From Alisma plantago-aquatica (taxonomy: Eukaryota; Streptophyta; Magnoliopsida; Alismatales; Alismataceae), in contig OY856414.1 of NCBI GenBank assembly GCA_963693085.1, positions 262,226,001 through 262,290,000 on the forward strand: DNA of 64,000 bases, given 5' to 3'. A program made the translations under genes and the position numbers. Positions within the stretch are counted from its first letter, which is position 1, and every line of letters starts with the position of its first letter. The notes below the pieces were generated by a model. That model was not told the DNA's origin. It saw nothing but the letters and a program-made list of their open reading frames with translations, and ran no database searches. Shown here piece after piece: positions 24,217-35,444 of the stretch.

Positions 24217-25670
24217 AACGTTGCTTGTCCTCGAGTGACATAAAATTTGAAACTGTTGCCAAATGAAATACTTTCAATCCGTATGATTGCTTCATATTCA
24301 CATCATGAATGTTTTCTTTCTGCTCAGTATGAATTAGTATCTCAACCTCCTGGGACCACAAAACACGTCTTACCATAGCTTTGTTCCTGAGTTCGTTTTC
24401 CAACATCACTTCCTCCTCACTTTTTCCAACAATAAGCACGTCAAAGAGTTTTGTAAGAGTCCAGAGGTACCCGCAGAATCAGCAAGTGTGCATCCGATCT
24501 GACACTGGTGTATTTTGAGATGGTGGGGGCATGCATTGTGCCCTTAGGTAGAAAAAGGAGTGAAAGGTGGTATGGGAAGAAGAAGTAAGTCTCTCCTCTA
24601 TTCGACTCGAGATTTTTATTTGTTTTGCAATTTCATTTATTGCATTTTTTGTGCAAATCTCTCCTCTATTCGAATCGAGATTGCATTTCTTTTTGTGCGC
24701 ACTTTGGCATCTTTTGTTTGCAAATCTCTCCTCTATTTGACTCGAGATTGCATTTTTGGTGGTACGCCCCTATTTATTGCAAGGGGTATGGAAGAAGCGG
24801 ATAAGGGGGAAGTGGCGTGCCACCCCGAACTTAGGGTTTGGCACATATTCAGCTATTTCATTGTTTCTTTGATGGATGGATGGATGGATGGGTACAAAGA
24901 TGATAGAAGAAGTGTAGAAGAGAGTTCAAATCAGAATGCAACTTGATTTACAATTCAAAACTAGGTTATTCTCTTTGTCATACTCTACTCAAATAATGAC
25001 TTGATGTGGATCTGGTGGGGATTCCGAGCCATTGTTCCACTAGTCAGTTAGGAAGCACGACGTGTTTGATCCCTATCAGTTTGACAGATACTTATCATTT
25101 TTGTAAAAAGTATTATGATGTTAGGAATCATAAGCTTCACAGGATGATTTCAGGCAAAAGGCGTGTTTCAAAAATCAGTCCTCCTGAGGATTTACATCGA
25201 ATAAGGAGGATATTATGATTGAAGATGCATAGCAATTTAGTTAGTTACATTTTATCAACAAGTGTCAAAAATCCATCCAGTATCTGTTCAAAAATTTTGA
25301 AAATTTTGAAAAAAAATTATGATAGAGACAACTTGAGTATGAAAAGAGGGTGTATGTGGAAGTGAAGTATGTACCACCCACCCTCCACCCCAAACTTAGA
25401 GATTTTCTCGTCCTGAGCAAACCCGAAATCCAAGATGGAGGGGAAAGGTTACACCAGATATGACCGCCGAGTGTGATTGTGTTCCGATCAGCACAACTCC
25501 GATCTCTTATCTAAAAGAAAAACTATCTCAAAAGGCAAATTTTATTTAAGGAAAAGTTAACTAGAAGGTGAAACAAAATTTGGAAAGGAAAAGCAAAACA
25601 AATTTATTGATCGGGTTGCCTCCCGACAAGCGCCTTTGTTTTACGTCGGTGGCTCGACTAAGTCCTTCAG
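24217..25670 (-). other. A 3' untranslated region
   Basis: There are 1.45 kb between the integrase end and the polypurine tract. No env-like frame is visible. It holds three direct copies of a CTCTCCTCTATTCGACTCGAG-like repeat (about 24589-24617, 24659-24687, 24726-24754), a GATG microsatellite at 24871-24892, and two extra polypurine-like motifs. Confidence 0.7.
24588..24755 (+). repeat. three ~28-bp direct repeats in A 3' UTR
   Basis: TCTCTCCTCTATT followed by CGA(C/A)TCGAGATT recurs three times with spacers of about 40 bp. Confidence 0.8.
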
Positions 25671-25672
25671 AT

Positions 25673-26880
25673 TCATGGTGGGTCTTTTGGATTGGCCAGT
25701 TCTAGCGTTGTTTCAGTGCCTATGTCGATCGAGGTAAAATATCTCTTCAAGCGGTGGCCATTTGCTATGAATTCGCCTGTCTTGTCACCCCATAGAGAGA
25801 AAACACCATGTGGTGAGATGCTTTTGACAATGAAGGGTCCAGACCAGCGGGAACGGAGTTTTCCTGGGAATAGTCGTAATCTTGAGTTGAATACTAGAAC
25901 TTGGTCTCCCACTTGTATGTCCTTTCTTTTCAGATGTCCATCGTGCCAAAGTTTTGTACGTTCTTTATAGATTCAGGCATTCTCATAGGTTGTCATTCTG
26001 AGTTCATCTAGCTCGTGGAGTTGCAGAATCCTGGCTTGGCCCGCTTGTTTCATATCTAAGTTCAATTGTTTAATTGCCCACCATGCCTTGTGTTCAAGTT
26101 CAACTGGCAGGTGGCAAGCCTTACCATATATCAATCGAAAAGGAGAAGTCTCGAGGGGGGGTTTGTAAGCAGTAAGATAGGCCCATAAGGCGTCATTGAT
26201 TTTTGTGGACCAGTCCTTTCAATTACGTCCAACGGTTTTCTCAAGAATAGCCTTTAGTTGATGGTTGGAGACCTCTACCTGTCCACTTGTTTGTGGATGG
26301 TAAGGTGAAGCTACCTTATGTGAGACTCTGTACTTTTTCAGTAAAGCTTCAAAGCTTCTTTTAATAAAGTGGGAACCTCCGTCAGATATTACAGTTTGCG
26401 GCACTCCAAACCGGGGAAAGATAACATCTTTGAATAATTTGATGACGGGTTTTGAATCACTAGTGACGGTTGGTATGGCTTCAACCCATTTTGAGACGTA
26501 GTCCACTGCCACTAGGATGTATGAGAATCCATTAGAAGATGGGAATGGACCCATATAGTCCACCCCCCAGACATCGAATATCTCAACTTCTTGCCATAGA
26601 TTCAGCGACATCTCGTCTCTCTTTGTTATACTGCCAGATCTTTGACATCTGTCACAAGACAAGACAAAATCATAGGAATCCTTGGATATGGTTGGCCAGA
26701 AGAATCTACACTGTAAAACCTTCAGAGAAGCCTTTTTAGAGATCATATGCCCGCCCACAGGACCTGAGTGACATTGTTCCAGAATAGATTGAGCTTCTTC
26801 TTTGGCAATACAACGTTTATACAAACCGTCAGTGCAAAGTTTAAAAAGATATGGTTCATCCCAGTAATAATGCTTCAATC
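25673..26880 (-). pseudogene. pol: A integrase, broken
   Basis: The HHCC zinc-binding region (H..H near 26750, CDRCQRSG near 26640) is followed by the catalytic core 26600-26240: D in [11 protein letters not shown] in ISDGGSHF, E in GQVEVSNHQ. The C-terminal GDQVLVFNSRLRLFPGKL...WSGPF module is at 25912-25740. Stops at 26219-26221 and about 25970 (TGA where related proteins have Arg) split an otherwise continuous frame. The enzyme joins element cDNA to host DNA; this copy is dead. Confidence 0.92.
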
Positions 26881-27414
26881 ATGCATAAATTTCTTCAGTG
26901 CATTCCCGGTGCATTGGGGATGGATGACTCCAGTAGCAAGATAGTTTACGAAATCATAATACCATGGTATAACTTCCGAGACCCTCATTAGCTGATCATC
27001 TGGTAGGGAGTCATTGATCGGAATCTTTTCAGTGTCCAGAGTGTGGATGCAACTGAGGTGATCTGCTACAACATTTTCCGTCCCTTTTTTGTCTCTTATC
27101 TCTAAATCAAATTCTTGTAGTAGGAGGATTTATCTAATCAACCTTGGTTTTGCATCCTTCTTTTCCAGAAGGTAACAAATAGCAGCATGGTCTGTGTAAA
27201 CAATGACCTTCGAACCAATAAGGTAGGAATTGAACTTGTCAAAGGCATAGATGACTGCTAAAAGTTCTTTCTCAGTAGTAGCATAATTCCTCTGAGCTTC
27301 GTCGAGGGTTTTCGATGCATAATAGATCACATAATGTTTCTTTTCTATGTATTGCCCTAAGACAGCACCCACTGCGTAATCACTGGAATCGCACATAATT
27401 TCAAAAGGATGGTC
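26881..27414 (-). pseudogene. pol: A RNase H, broken
   Basis: 27396-27130 carries the RNase H core with [14 protein letters not shown], the [12 protein letters not shown] glutamate block and YTDHAAI. A stop after RLIR (about 27130) is followed in frame by ILLLQEFDLEIRDKKG and an ADHLS segment, the normal Athila continuation. It degrades the RNA strand of the cDNA hybrid in active elements. Confidence 0.88.
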
Positions 27415-28154
27415 CTAGTCAGGAGCTCTAATGATGGGGGTTGTTGTAAGGACCTTCTTCAGCGTGTCGAAGCTTTTGACGCATTCTTCATTGAAATTGA
27501 AATTAGCATCCTTTAGTAGCAGGTTGGTCATTGGCTTAGTTATCTTGGAGAAATCCCTTATGAATCTTATATAGAATCCAGCATGAACAAGGAAGGCGTG
27601 AACTTCTTTCACATTCGTGGGAATAGCCAATTTAGATATCACTTCAATCTTGGCTTTGTCTACTTCAATTCCTCTATTGCTAACCCTATGGCCCAGGACA
27701 ATGCCTTCCCTTACCATGAAGTGGCATTTTCCCAATTTAGCACCAGATGTGCTTCTTCAAAACGTTTGAGGACCAGGGAGAGGTGCTTTAGATATGAATC
27801 AAATGAGTCTCCATATACAGAAAAATCATCCATGAAGACTTCCATAATAGTTTCTGTAAGCCCCGCGAAAATTGCAGACATGCAACGTTGAAAATTCGCA
27901 GGAGCATTACAGAGTCCAAATGGCATTCTTTTAAACGTGTATGTTCCGAAGGGACATGTGAAAGTCATTTTCTCTTGATCATCTGGATGTATGGGAATCT
28001 GATAGAATCCGGAGTAACCGTCAAGATAACATAAATATTCTTGGTGGGCTAACCTTTCTAAAACTTGGTCAAGGAAGGGCATAGGAAAATGATCTTTTCG
28101 AGTAGCCTTGTTTAATTTTCTATAATCTATACACATCCTCCACCATGTGACTGT
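27415..28154 (-). pseudogene. pol: A reverse transcriptase, broken
   Basis: 28136-27711 carries CIDYRKLNKATRKDHFPMPF, LDGYSGFYQI, FGLCNAPANFQ and the catalytic FMDDFSVYG near 27825. 27735-27415 continues in a shifted frame with GIVLGHRVSNRGIEVDKAKI and AGFYIRFIRDFSKI. The signature MDDFSVYG instead of FDDILIYS marks the Athila/Tat branch. A frameshift near 27720 and a stop at the 5' border (28155-28157) inactivate it. Confidence 0.92.
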
Positions 28155-29675
28155 TCAAATGGGGATGAGTTCATTGTTTTCATTTCGTATAACAGTCGTC
28201 CCACCTTTCTTCGGGACAACATGAACTGGGCTTACCCATGGAGAATCTGATATCAGATAGATTATTCCGGCTGTGAGAAGTTTAATGATCTCACGGCGGA
28301 CTACTTCCTTCATATTGGGATTTAATTTCCGTTGATGCTCGATGGTCGGCTTGTGATCTTCCATCATAGGGATCTTATGCATACACAAAGCTTGACTGAC
28401 CCCTGTGAGGTCGCTCATTTTATAGCCTATGGCTTTCTTTCTTTCCCTTAATTCCTCCAGAAGTTTCTCTTCTTGTTCAGTTGTTAAATCAGAATTTATG
28501 ATCACGAGACAAACTTTGAGATCATCTAAAAACATGTACTTCATCCCTTCGGGTAGGGGTTTCATCTCGGGAGCCTCTTGTTTTTCGCTAATTTCTTCTG
28601 TAGTTTTGGTAGTCTTGAGTTCTTCCCAAGCATCTTCTTCAGTAGAGTCGAGGGATTTGATGTAGTCCTCTGCTCGTTTGTCGATTGGTTCATCGATCGA
28701 TAAATCAGGTAGAGCAGTTTCTAAGGGATCGTATGATTCGAGATACTCTAGGGTCAGTTGTGACATTTGCTCAATGCAATCAATCAGGTAGACTTCTTCC
28801 TGTATACTCAGTCTTCTCATACTTTCAAAAACTTTGAATTCTAGGGTCTCCTTGCCTAATCTTAGCAGTAAGGTACCTGCTTCAACATCAATTAGGTCTC
28901 TTGCAGTGGCGAGGAACGGATGACCAAAGATGAGAGGATATATGGTGTCTTCTTTTATGTCCATAATGACGAAATCACATGGAACATATGTGTCCTTGCC
29001 CACCTTGATCGGGATATCTTCGAGGATTCCTAACGGTCTTTTTATCGAATTGTCTGCGAGCTGAATAGTCATACCAGTAGGAAGCAATTCAGCAAACCCT
29101 AATCTTTTGCACAGGCTGAATGGCATAATAGAAATGCTTGCGCCCAAATCTGCCAATCCTTTCTTGCATGATGAGTCACCAATGTGACATGAAATTCCAA
29201 AGGATCCAGGATCTTTTTGTTTCTTAGGCATCTTGCTCAATATGATATCAGATGTAGTCGTAGCCAGTTTTACTGTTTCATACTCTTCGGTTATGTACTT
29301 CCTGGTGAGGAGCGACTTTAGATATTTTGTCCAGGTTGGTATCTCAGCAAGAGCGTCTAGGAAGGGTATATCAACATGGAGTTTCTTCATAGCCTCTTTG
29401 AACTTGATGAATCTCGTATCGAGCTTGGTTTGCCTTAGGTGGGATGGGAAGGGTATACGAGGATTATATACGGGAATATATGGCTCTGGTGTTTCATCTT
29501 CTTGATTAGCAGTTTTCTCATGACTTCCCTTATTAGTCTTATCTTCCTTTGGTTGTGATTCTGGTGTTGTCAAGTTTTGGGCCATCACGGGTTCATCTTC
29601 GTCAGCAATAACTATAGGTGTCTTCACTGGGGGATCCGAATAATCTTTTCCTGATCTGGTGGTGACAACCTTCAA
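28155..29675 (-). pseudogene. pol: A protease and pol linker (506-codon open stretch)
   Basis: This is the longest open frame in the window. It has an acidic linker, an IPFPSHLRQ / FIKFKEAMKKLHVDIPFLDAL block typical of Athila, and the retropepsin with ADLGAS at about 29150 (Asp-Leu-Gly instead of Asp-Ser/Thr-Gly) and PLIFGHPFLATA. It runs to the RT entry (SPWVSPVHVVPKKGG). The stop at 28155-28157 is TGA where related proteins have Arg in the RTVTGWRMCIDYRKLN region, so protease and RT were once one frame. The Met at its upper end is not a true start; upstream sequence continues gag in the same frame with TAG and TGA stops. Confidence 0.9.
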
Positions 29676-30911
29676 CTGTTCAGGATGTTTCGGATTGTTG
29701 TTAGGTTGGCCGGCAAAGACTCCAGCCGATGGCTTTATGCTAGCTGCAAGTTGAGCTAGTTGAGTTTCAATGGCCTTCTACTGAGGCTGTTGGTTAGCTA
29801 TCATAGTTTGCTGAGTTTGTAACATCTTTTCAATATCTGACAGCTTGTCATCGGAAGGGATGGATCATGCTTGTCCCTGCTGTTGATTCAGGTTTTGATA
29901 CTGAGAGTTATTCTGATAGCTATTGTAGTTCCTATTCTAAAAGTTTTCTTTGAAATTTCCTAGATTCCCAAAGTTCTGTTGTTGGTTGTACTGGAATCCC
30001 GGTGTGCCTCTTAATTGATTGTTGGGACCGAATTGATGCGAGTTTATAGCTCCTGAAGGGTTTCCATACTGAAAACCTGGGTGATTCCTATTCTGATTCG
30101 GGTTGTAATAGTTCTGCCCAGGGATGGTGTTGATAGCATTAAGATTATCCATTTGGCAATTATCTCCTTGTCCACATGCATTGCTTAGAACCACGCCATA
30201 GAGAACATTACATGATAGAGTGGAATGATCGGTGCTTTTGCATGCTTCACAGAACAGAGAGGTGGACTTGACCTGCTCTGGTTGCCGAGTGGGTGAATGT
30301 CCTCTTCCAATAGAAGCTAGAGATGATTCTATATGATCTTGCTTTGCAACTAAGACCTTCAAGGTTTCAGCGATAGACTTGTACTCTGGAATAGCTTCAG
30401 CCATAGCTACTTTCAAGACTCCTTTACCCACAGATCTGCCCCAATTGGCTTGATTTTCTGCTCCCAGGGTGACAACTCTCCATGCACTGTCATAGCTTTG
30501 ACGCATGAAGTTTCCTCCAGATGAGGAATCTAGAAACATCTTGACATCATCCTCCACACCCCTATAGAAGATTTCTATGAGTTGATTCTTAGGAATTACA
30601 TGGTGTGGGCATTTGCGTAGGAGCTCTTTGTACCTATCCCACACTTCCGCAAGAGTTTCTCCAGGGACTTGAGTGAAATTTGTTATTCAACCCCTGATTT
30701 CATACGTAAGAGACGGAGGATAGAACTTTTCTAGAAATGTATTTTGGAGTTGCTCCCAGGTGGTGACTGGTACTTCACTCTGTAGTGAATTATACCAACT
30801 AATGGCTCTATCAGTAAGGGAATACTTGAAGAGACGGAGTCAAATGGCATCATCGAAGACTCCATTTTTCTTTGTCATAGCACATAGGTCGATGAATCTC
30901 AGAAGATGACC
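29676..30911 (-). pseudogene. gag: A gag, 3' part (after CACTA insertion), broken
   Basis: From 30911 the frame continues gag exactly where C interrupts it: LRFIDLCAM, NGVFDDAI-stop-LRLFKYSLTDRA, TTWEQLQNTFLEKF, then 30644-29937 with WDRYKELLRKCPHH and a CX2CX4HX4C zinc knuckle (CEACKSTDHSTLSC) at about 30251. A Gln/Asn/Gly-rich tail follows. Stops are TAG or TGA at codons where CAG or CGA fits (for example 29934-29936, 29865-29867 and 29778-29780). The capsid packages element RNA. Confidence 0.9.
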
Positions 30912-30914
30912 TTG

Positions 30915-30928
30915 CACTACTACAGAAA
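30915..30928. repeat. C left terminal inverted repeat
   Basis: CACTACTACAGAAA, next to TSD TTG at 30912-30914. Confidence 0.95.
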
Positions 30929-30937
30929 CCCCATTTG

Positions 30938-31400
30938 GCGTCGGTTTCCGACCGACGCCTATGTGGGCGCCGCTAAAGGTCGAACATTTCGGTGTCGGTT
31001 TTTTAACCGACGCCTATTTAACCTATAGGCGTCGGTATTTTAGTAGACAACCGACGCCAAAAGGGTTCGCGCCACAGAAAACAGCGTCATCTAGGGCACT
31101 TTCTGCGTCGGTTATTTACTAAAAAACCGACGCCTATATTCAATGTAGCGTCGGTCTTTTAGTTGATAACCGATGCATAAAGTGTCCTAGATGACGCTGT
31201 TTTCTGTGGCGCGAACCCTTTTGGTGTCGGTTATATACCAAACGACCGACGCTTTGTTGTTTAAATAGGCGTCGGTTCAATACGAATATCTGACGCCATT
31301 TCCAGGACTGCTTTGGCCACATCAGGCGTCGGTTATAAATAAATAACCGACGCTGTATGTCTTTGCTGACGGTTTTTATTAAATAACCGACGCCTATTTA
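30938..31400. repeat. C left subterminal repeat array
   Basis: About 14 copies of GCGTCGGTT or its inverse AACCGACGC, mostly arranged as short palindromes. Inside it 31059-31145 and 31146-31222 form a larger inverted repeat; the outer 43 bp of the arms (31059-31101 and 31180-31222) differ at one base. Subterminal repeats are where the DNA-binding transposase subunit (TNPA-like in En/Spm) docks; the motif here is my inference for that site. Confidence 0.88.
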
Positions 31401-31454
31401 TATTTTTTTTTCATATCAGTTTGCAGGCCTGCTGTGGCTGGTCAGCAGGATGAG

Positions 31455-31486
31455 AACCTGCAGTTCAGTTTTCTGAACTGCAGGTT
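31455..31486. other. perfect stem-loop downstream of the C Ulp1 gene
   Basis: AACCTGCAGTTCAG, loop TTTT, then the exact inverse: a 14-bp stem. It lies about 180 bp past the stop codon at 31666-31668 in transcript direction. Confidence 0.7.
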
Positions 31487-31665
31487 TACGACATCCATTG
31501 ATATCAGCCTACAAACAGGCCGCAAACCTGCAAAAGTCACAAAGAAAATTTCACACAAGTACATACATGTACATACATTCAGACATCAATTCAATTCTCA
31601 CATTCACACATATAGAAACATTCAAATACATGTATTAACATTCAGAAATATTCATTTACAAAGTA

Positions 31666-34381
31666 TCATTCATTATCGCTATCAACATCCCAATTATATC
31701 TTACAGTTGCCACTGCTTGTATGGCTTTTGCCCATTCTTCTCTTACTTCATTTAATGCTTCCATCGTATATGGAGCATGTATATTTTTTAAGCGTTTACC
31801 TGTAGTGTTGTCAGTTTTAAACAGATGCAAATAGAATGATGTATATATATAAGTAATAATATAAAAATAAGATAAGATTGATATATTGCATACTAACTAA
31901 TGAGACTATATATAATACCTCATGTATGGTATCGATGTCCAATGCGGCATATTTGATAATCATCTGCATAAATCGCATCACATAGTATGCGCATGCCCAA
32001 CCATTGTCTTGTGTAGCACACTATAAATTGAAACATACAAAATAATACAACTAAGCACAATTCACATCAATAATATATATATTCGAGTCGGGAACTTACT
32101 TGTACGTTCTGCCAATTTATTGGCTGGTTCTTTTTCCTTGGGACCGTTCCTCCAGCCTTTTTGAATGCATCTAAACCCCTACATGTTAATATAACACAAT
32201 AAATTGCATAAGTAAATAGTAATGTAATAAAAGATGTTAACGGATATAAAAATGAAATATTTCTCACCAGAATAATGGCATTCTCATTACGTGTCCAATT
32301 TTAGGGTTCGATGTACTCCCCGCAGGATCTAGATAATAAACAGTGAATGTCCCGGGGACAATAACTAGTAACTTCCAATGTCTACCGCTAGAGGTAAGAA
32401 GTTAACAATTAATAACTCAAAATGCAAAATAAAAATGGAATTTTCTTAAGTCCAAATTATAAATAAAGTAAACTTACTTGACATTGAATGGAGCTATTAT
32501 TATCGTCTTCTTTTGCTGACCAAAAATTGTAAAAGCATCTATACAGTATTGTTGAACATTATCAGGGTCTTTAGCTACCAAACTAATCAATGATGGAATC
32601 AAAAATCCCAAATGATCAAATGCAAATTGTTTGCAATGATCTTCGACTAAGTAGCTGCAAAACATATAGGCGTATGCATTAATATATAAGAAACCAGATC
32701 ACCGGATCTTACACAAGGTATATGGATGTATAAACAAGATCTCACCTTATCCATGTCTCTATCATTGATGTATTCAGCCAATCATACATAAACAGCTCAA
32801 TAATATCTTGTATAAATAAAGAGCCATCGTATGATTGACCTGCATAATCTGCATCTAAAGAAATAATTATAGGGCAATGTACATTATGTGCCCGTAGCCA
32901 ACATGCCATTCCCCTACAAGCAGGACCTAACGGGTATGTTAGGTCAGTTGGAACCCAATCGGGTAATGCGGGAAGTGGAAGTGGAGGCCTAGGTGCTCCT
33001 GGTGTCTTCTTTTTAACCTGTACATATAATTTCAGACCAGTTGACATCATATATACACATTAACAGTCTAAATCAATGTAAATTTATCTTACAATTTTAG
33101 TCGTGTAGACGACATCTGCTTTGGGCCACAATATCACCCCGCCTTCTGCATCAGCAAGTCTATCAATATCCGGGTGGGGATATGGCAATGTAGCTTCTCT
33201 CCAATCAGGTAACACACGTATCAGGCTCACACGAACGTAGCCCTGTGGCATTGGAGTCCCGTGAAACATTGCCCCAGGAAGGGACGGGTAAGCCTGCGCC
33301 TCTGCAACAACGTAGTCTTGCATTCTTAAGCGGCATGGCTTCAATGCCTACAAATTTACGTAAAGAATATTATACATATATACATATCATCTTGAAAACA
33401 TAACAACTTGAAAAGACTAACTACAATGTCATAAACAATACTTACAGTAGACGTGCTAGGCGATGGGTCTCCAGGATTACTCACAGTCTGTGCATCAGGA
33501 GAAGAGTGGGTCGCCATAGGCGTATTGGAAGCCTGAGATGCCTGCCACCGCAGCAATTCTTCCTTGACCTTCTCAGCAACTACATCGTTGACCTTCTTAG
33601 CAACTAAATCCTCAACTCTCTTATTCTCCTATACATGGATAAAAGAAACATTAGCTTCTTATTAATGAATTTCCTTTTGCAGTAACATTCTAAAAAAAGA
33701 ATAGGTTACCTCTTCTTGAGAAAGTCCCGCTCTGGGTTTGCGCTGGGATGGCCCAAAGAATGCTTTGATGCCAACACCAGCGCCGGCACCTCTAACACGT
33801 CTAGGATGCTCTAGGTTACCCAGAGCAACTGTCAATTCATCCCTTGTGCCCTGAGGGATGAACGTGCCTTGTTTCCTATGCTCGTGCAGCTCCCGCTAAT
33901 CACCATAAACAGAAATTGGTAAGTTAACACCACAAATAATCAATATTCAAACGATTTCTCTAAGAGTGTTATTTTACCATTTTTGCAGCCGCCTCAGCAG
34001 TTACAGGCTTCTTTATTTCACCCTTCTTGTTTTGCCTGCCATCTATCCAGATATCATGGCGAGGCATGGGTGTGGCAGACTCCTGAGTAGGAGCAGACTC
34101 CTGAGTAGCCACAGACTCCGCCTGTAGTCTTTGGCGAACACTTGCATAGCCTTTTGGACCCATAGTGTGGTCATGCACATTCAGTGCACATCTTGCTTTT
34201 TGTGCGTCACTGAGGGCCTAGTTAGTATGCACATTAATGATTTGGTTAGTAGCACTAAATGCTAATCTTGAATAGGTGAATACAATGTATATTAATTAAA
34301 TTAGGAGTGACGCCTAATACCTTGAATTCTTCAGATTTTCTTGAAGCAACAAAATTGTCCCAATCTTCTTTGGCCAAGTGC
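31666..34381 (-). pseudogene. C second gene: multi-exon, ends in Ulp1/C48 protease; 5' end deleted
   Basis: Eleven blocks with GT-AG borders can be read: about 34321-34381, 33978-34217, 33710-33895, 33446-33628, 33093-33347, 32746-33017, 32478-32654, 32268-32387, 32100-32178, 31919-32020 and 31666-31799. The first reads KEDWDNFVASRKSEEFK, typical of plant En/Spm second ORFs; the next begins HDHTMGPKGYA. 33093-33347 matches the domain with PHPDIDRLADAEGG and LWPK. The last five blocks form a cysteine protease of the Ulp1 type: HW in RHWKLLVIV, D in VYYLDPAG, Q and C in TQDNGWACAYYVMRFM. The frame does not close by one base between the last two blocks, so either the last intron border is wrong or there is an indel. 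The N-terminal exons are gone with the TNP2 deletion. Plant CACTA elements with an Ulp1 domain are known; its substrate is unknown. Confidence 0.82.
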
Positions 34382-35389
34382 TATGTTGGCTGTTCAATGT
34401 CCCGTACAGATTCATCCCATCTGTACAAAGCCCAAGTCTTAGATTCCTATCTTCTTCACCAAATTTAGGGTACAATAGATCAATCTTCTTCCACTGTGGG
34501 GAATCAGACGCATGTCGTAGGATCCCATCATTATTTTTCTTAACATCTGCATGCCACCTCAAATTCTTCGCATCTTTCGGATTTGCAAACAAGCATTGAA
34601 ACCGTGATATTATAGGTAGATACCACAACACCTTGGCAGGAGAACAAGTTTTGGACTCCCCTGAAGTCGTCAATTTATACCGTGACGCACCACATTTTGG
34701 ACAATCTTTCAAATCTACAAAGTCATTTTGAAATAATACACAATCATTCGGGCATGCGTGTATCTTCTTGGCCTCCATTCCCATTGGGCACAACATTTTC
34801 TTTACCTGGTATGTTGAGATTGGAAGCTCGTTTCCTTCAGGAAGCATTTCTTTCAACAAAGTCAACAATGAAGTGAAGCTTTTGTCGCTCCATCTATTGT
34901 TAGCTTTCAACTTATACAATCTCAACACAGCGCTAAGCTTCGTAAACTTAGCAGAGCCTGTGTATAACGGTATCTCAGCATCATGCACAATGTTTGTAAA
35001 GATAGGAGGTGGATCGGTGTGCTCTACTCTACAACTATCCAGCATCGCATCAACGATGTCTGCTGGAACTGGTTCGTTCACATTTACGTCATCGGAGGCA
35101 ATTTCTTCTTCCACCCAAGCACTGCTATCGACATCTACTGGTTTCGATTTTGAAATCTCTCCATGCCAGTGCCATTCTGTATAGCCTTGTACAATCCCGT
35201 TGCACATGACATGACTTTTGATTTCCTCACCAGTGTTGACTTTCAAGTTGTACCGCAATGCCTACATGGACAGTAGAACCTATCTGTAGGTTTTTTCCTA
35301 TGTTCCTCGGCAAATCTAATAAACTGATCAAGACCAGATATAAACTCTGGGGTGCAACGATTACGAATGGACATCCATGATCTATCCAT
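34375..35389 (-). pseudogene. C TNP2-like transposase, N-terminal part only
   Basis: The start MDRSWM at 35389 opens the Transpos_assoc domain (FCPCRHC-type zinc site near 35265, then VQGYTEWHWHGE). A one-base deletion near 35254 (between the Cys-rich site and YNLKVN) shifts the frame. The rest is open down to about 34375: CPNDCVLFQND, DCPKCGASRY, the Transposase_21 start VLWYLPIISRFQCLFANPKDA, DSPQWKKID, NLRLGLCTDGMN and SQHSTWP. There it jumps, out of frame, into the second gene's KEDWDNF exon. TNP2 is normally several hundred residues longer and cuts the element ends; the C-terminal catalytic part is missing here. Confidence 0.9.
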
Positions 35390-35444
35390 TCTATGATCAG
35401 AGAAAACAAGTATATATTAGGAAACAAGTATATATTAGGAAACG

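Noticed and set aside
31059..31222. Possible independent MITE or microRNA precursor
   Set aside because: The inverted repeat is built from the CACTA subterminal motif and lies inside the subterminal array.
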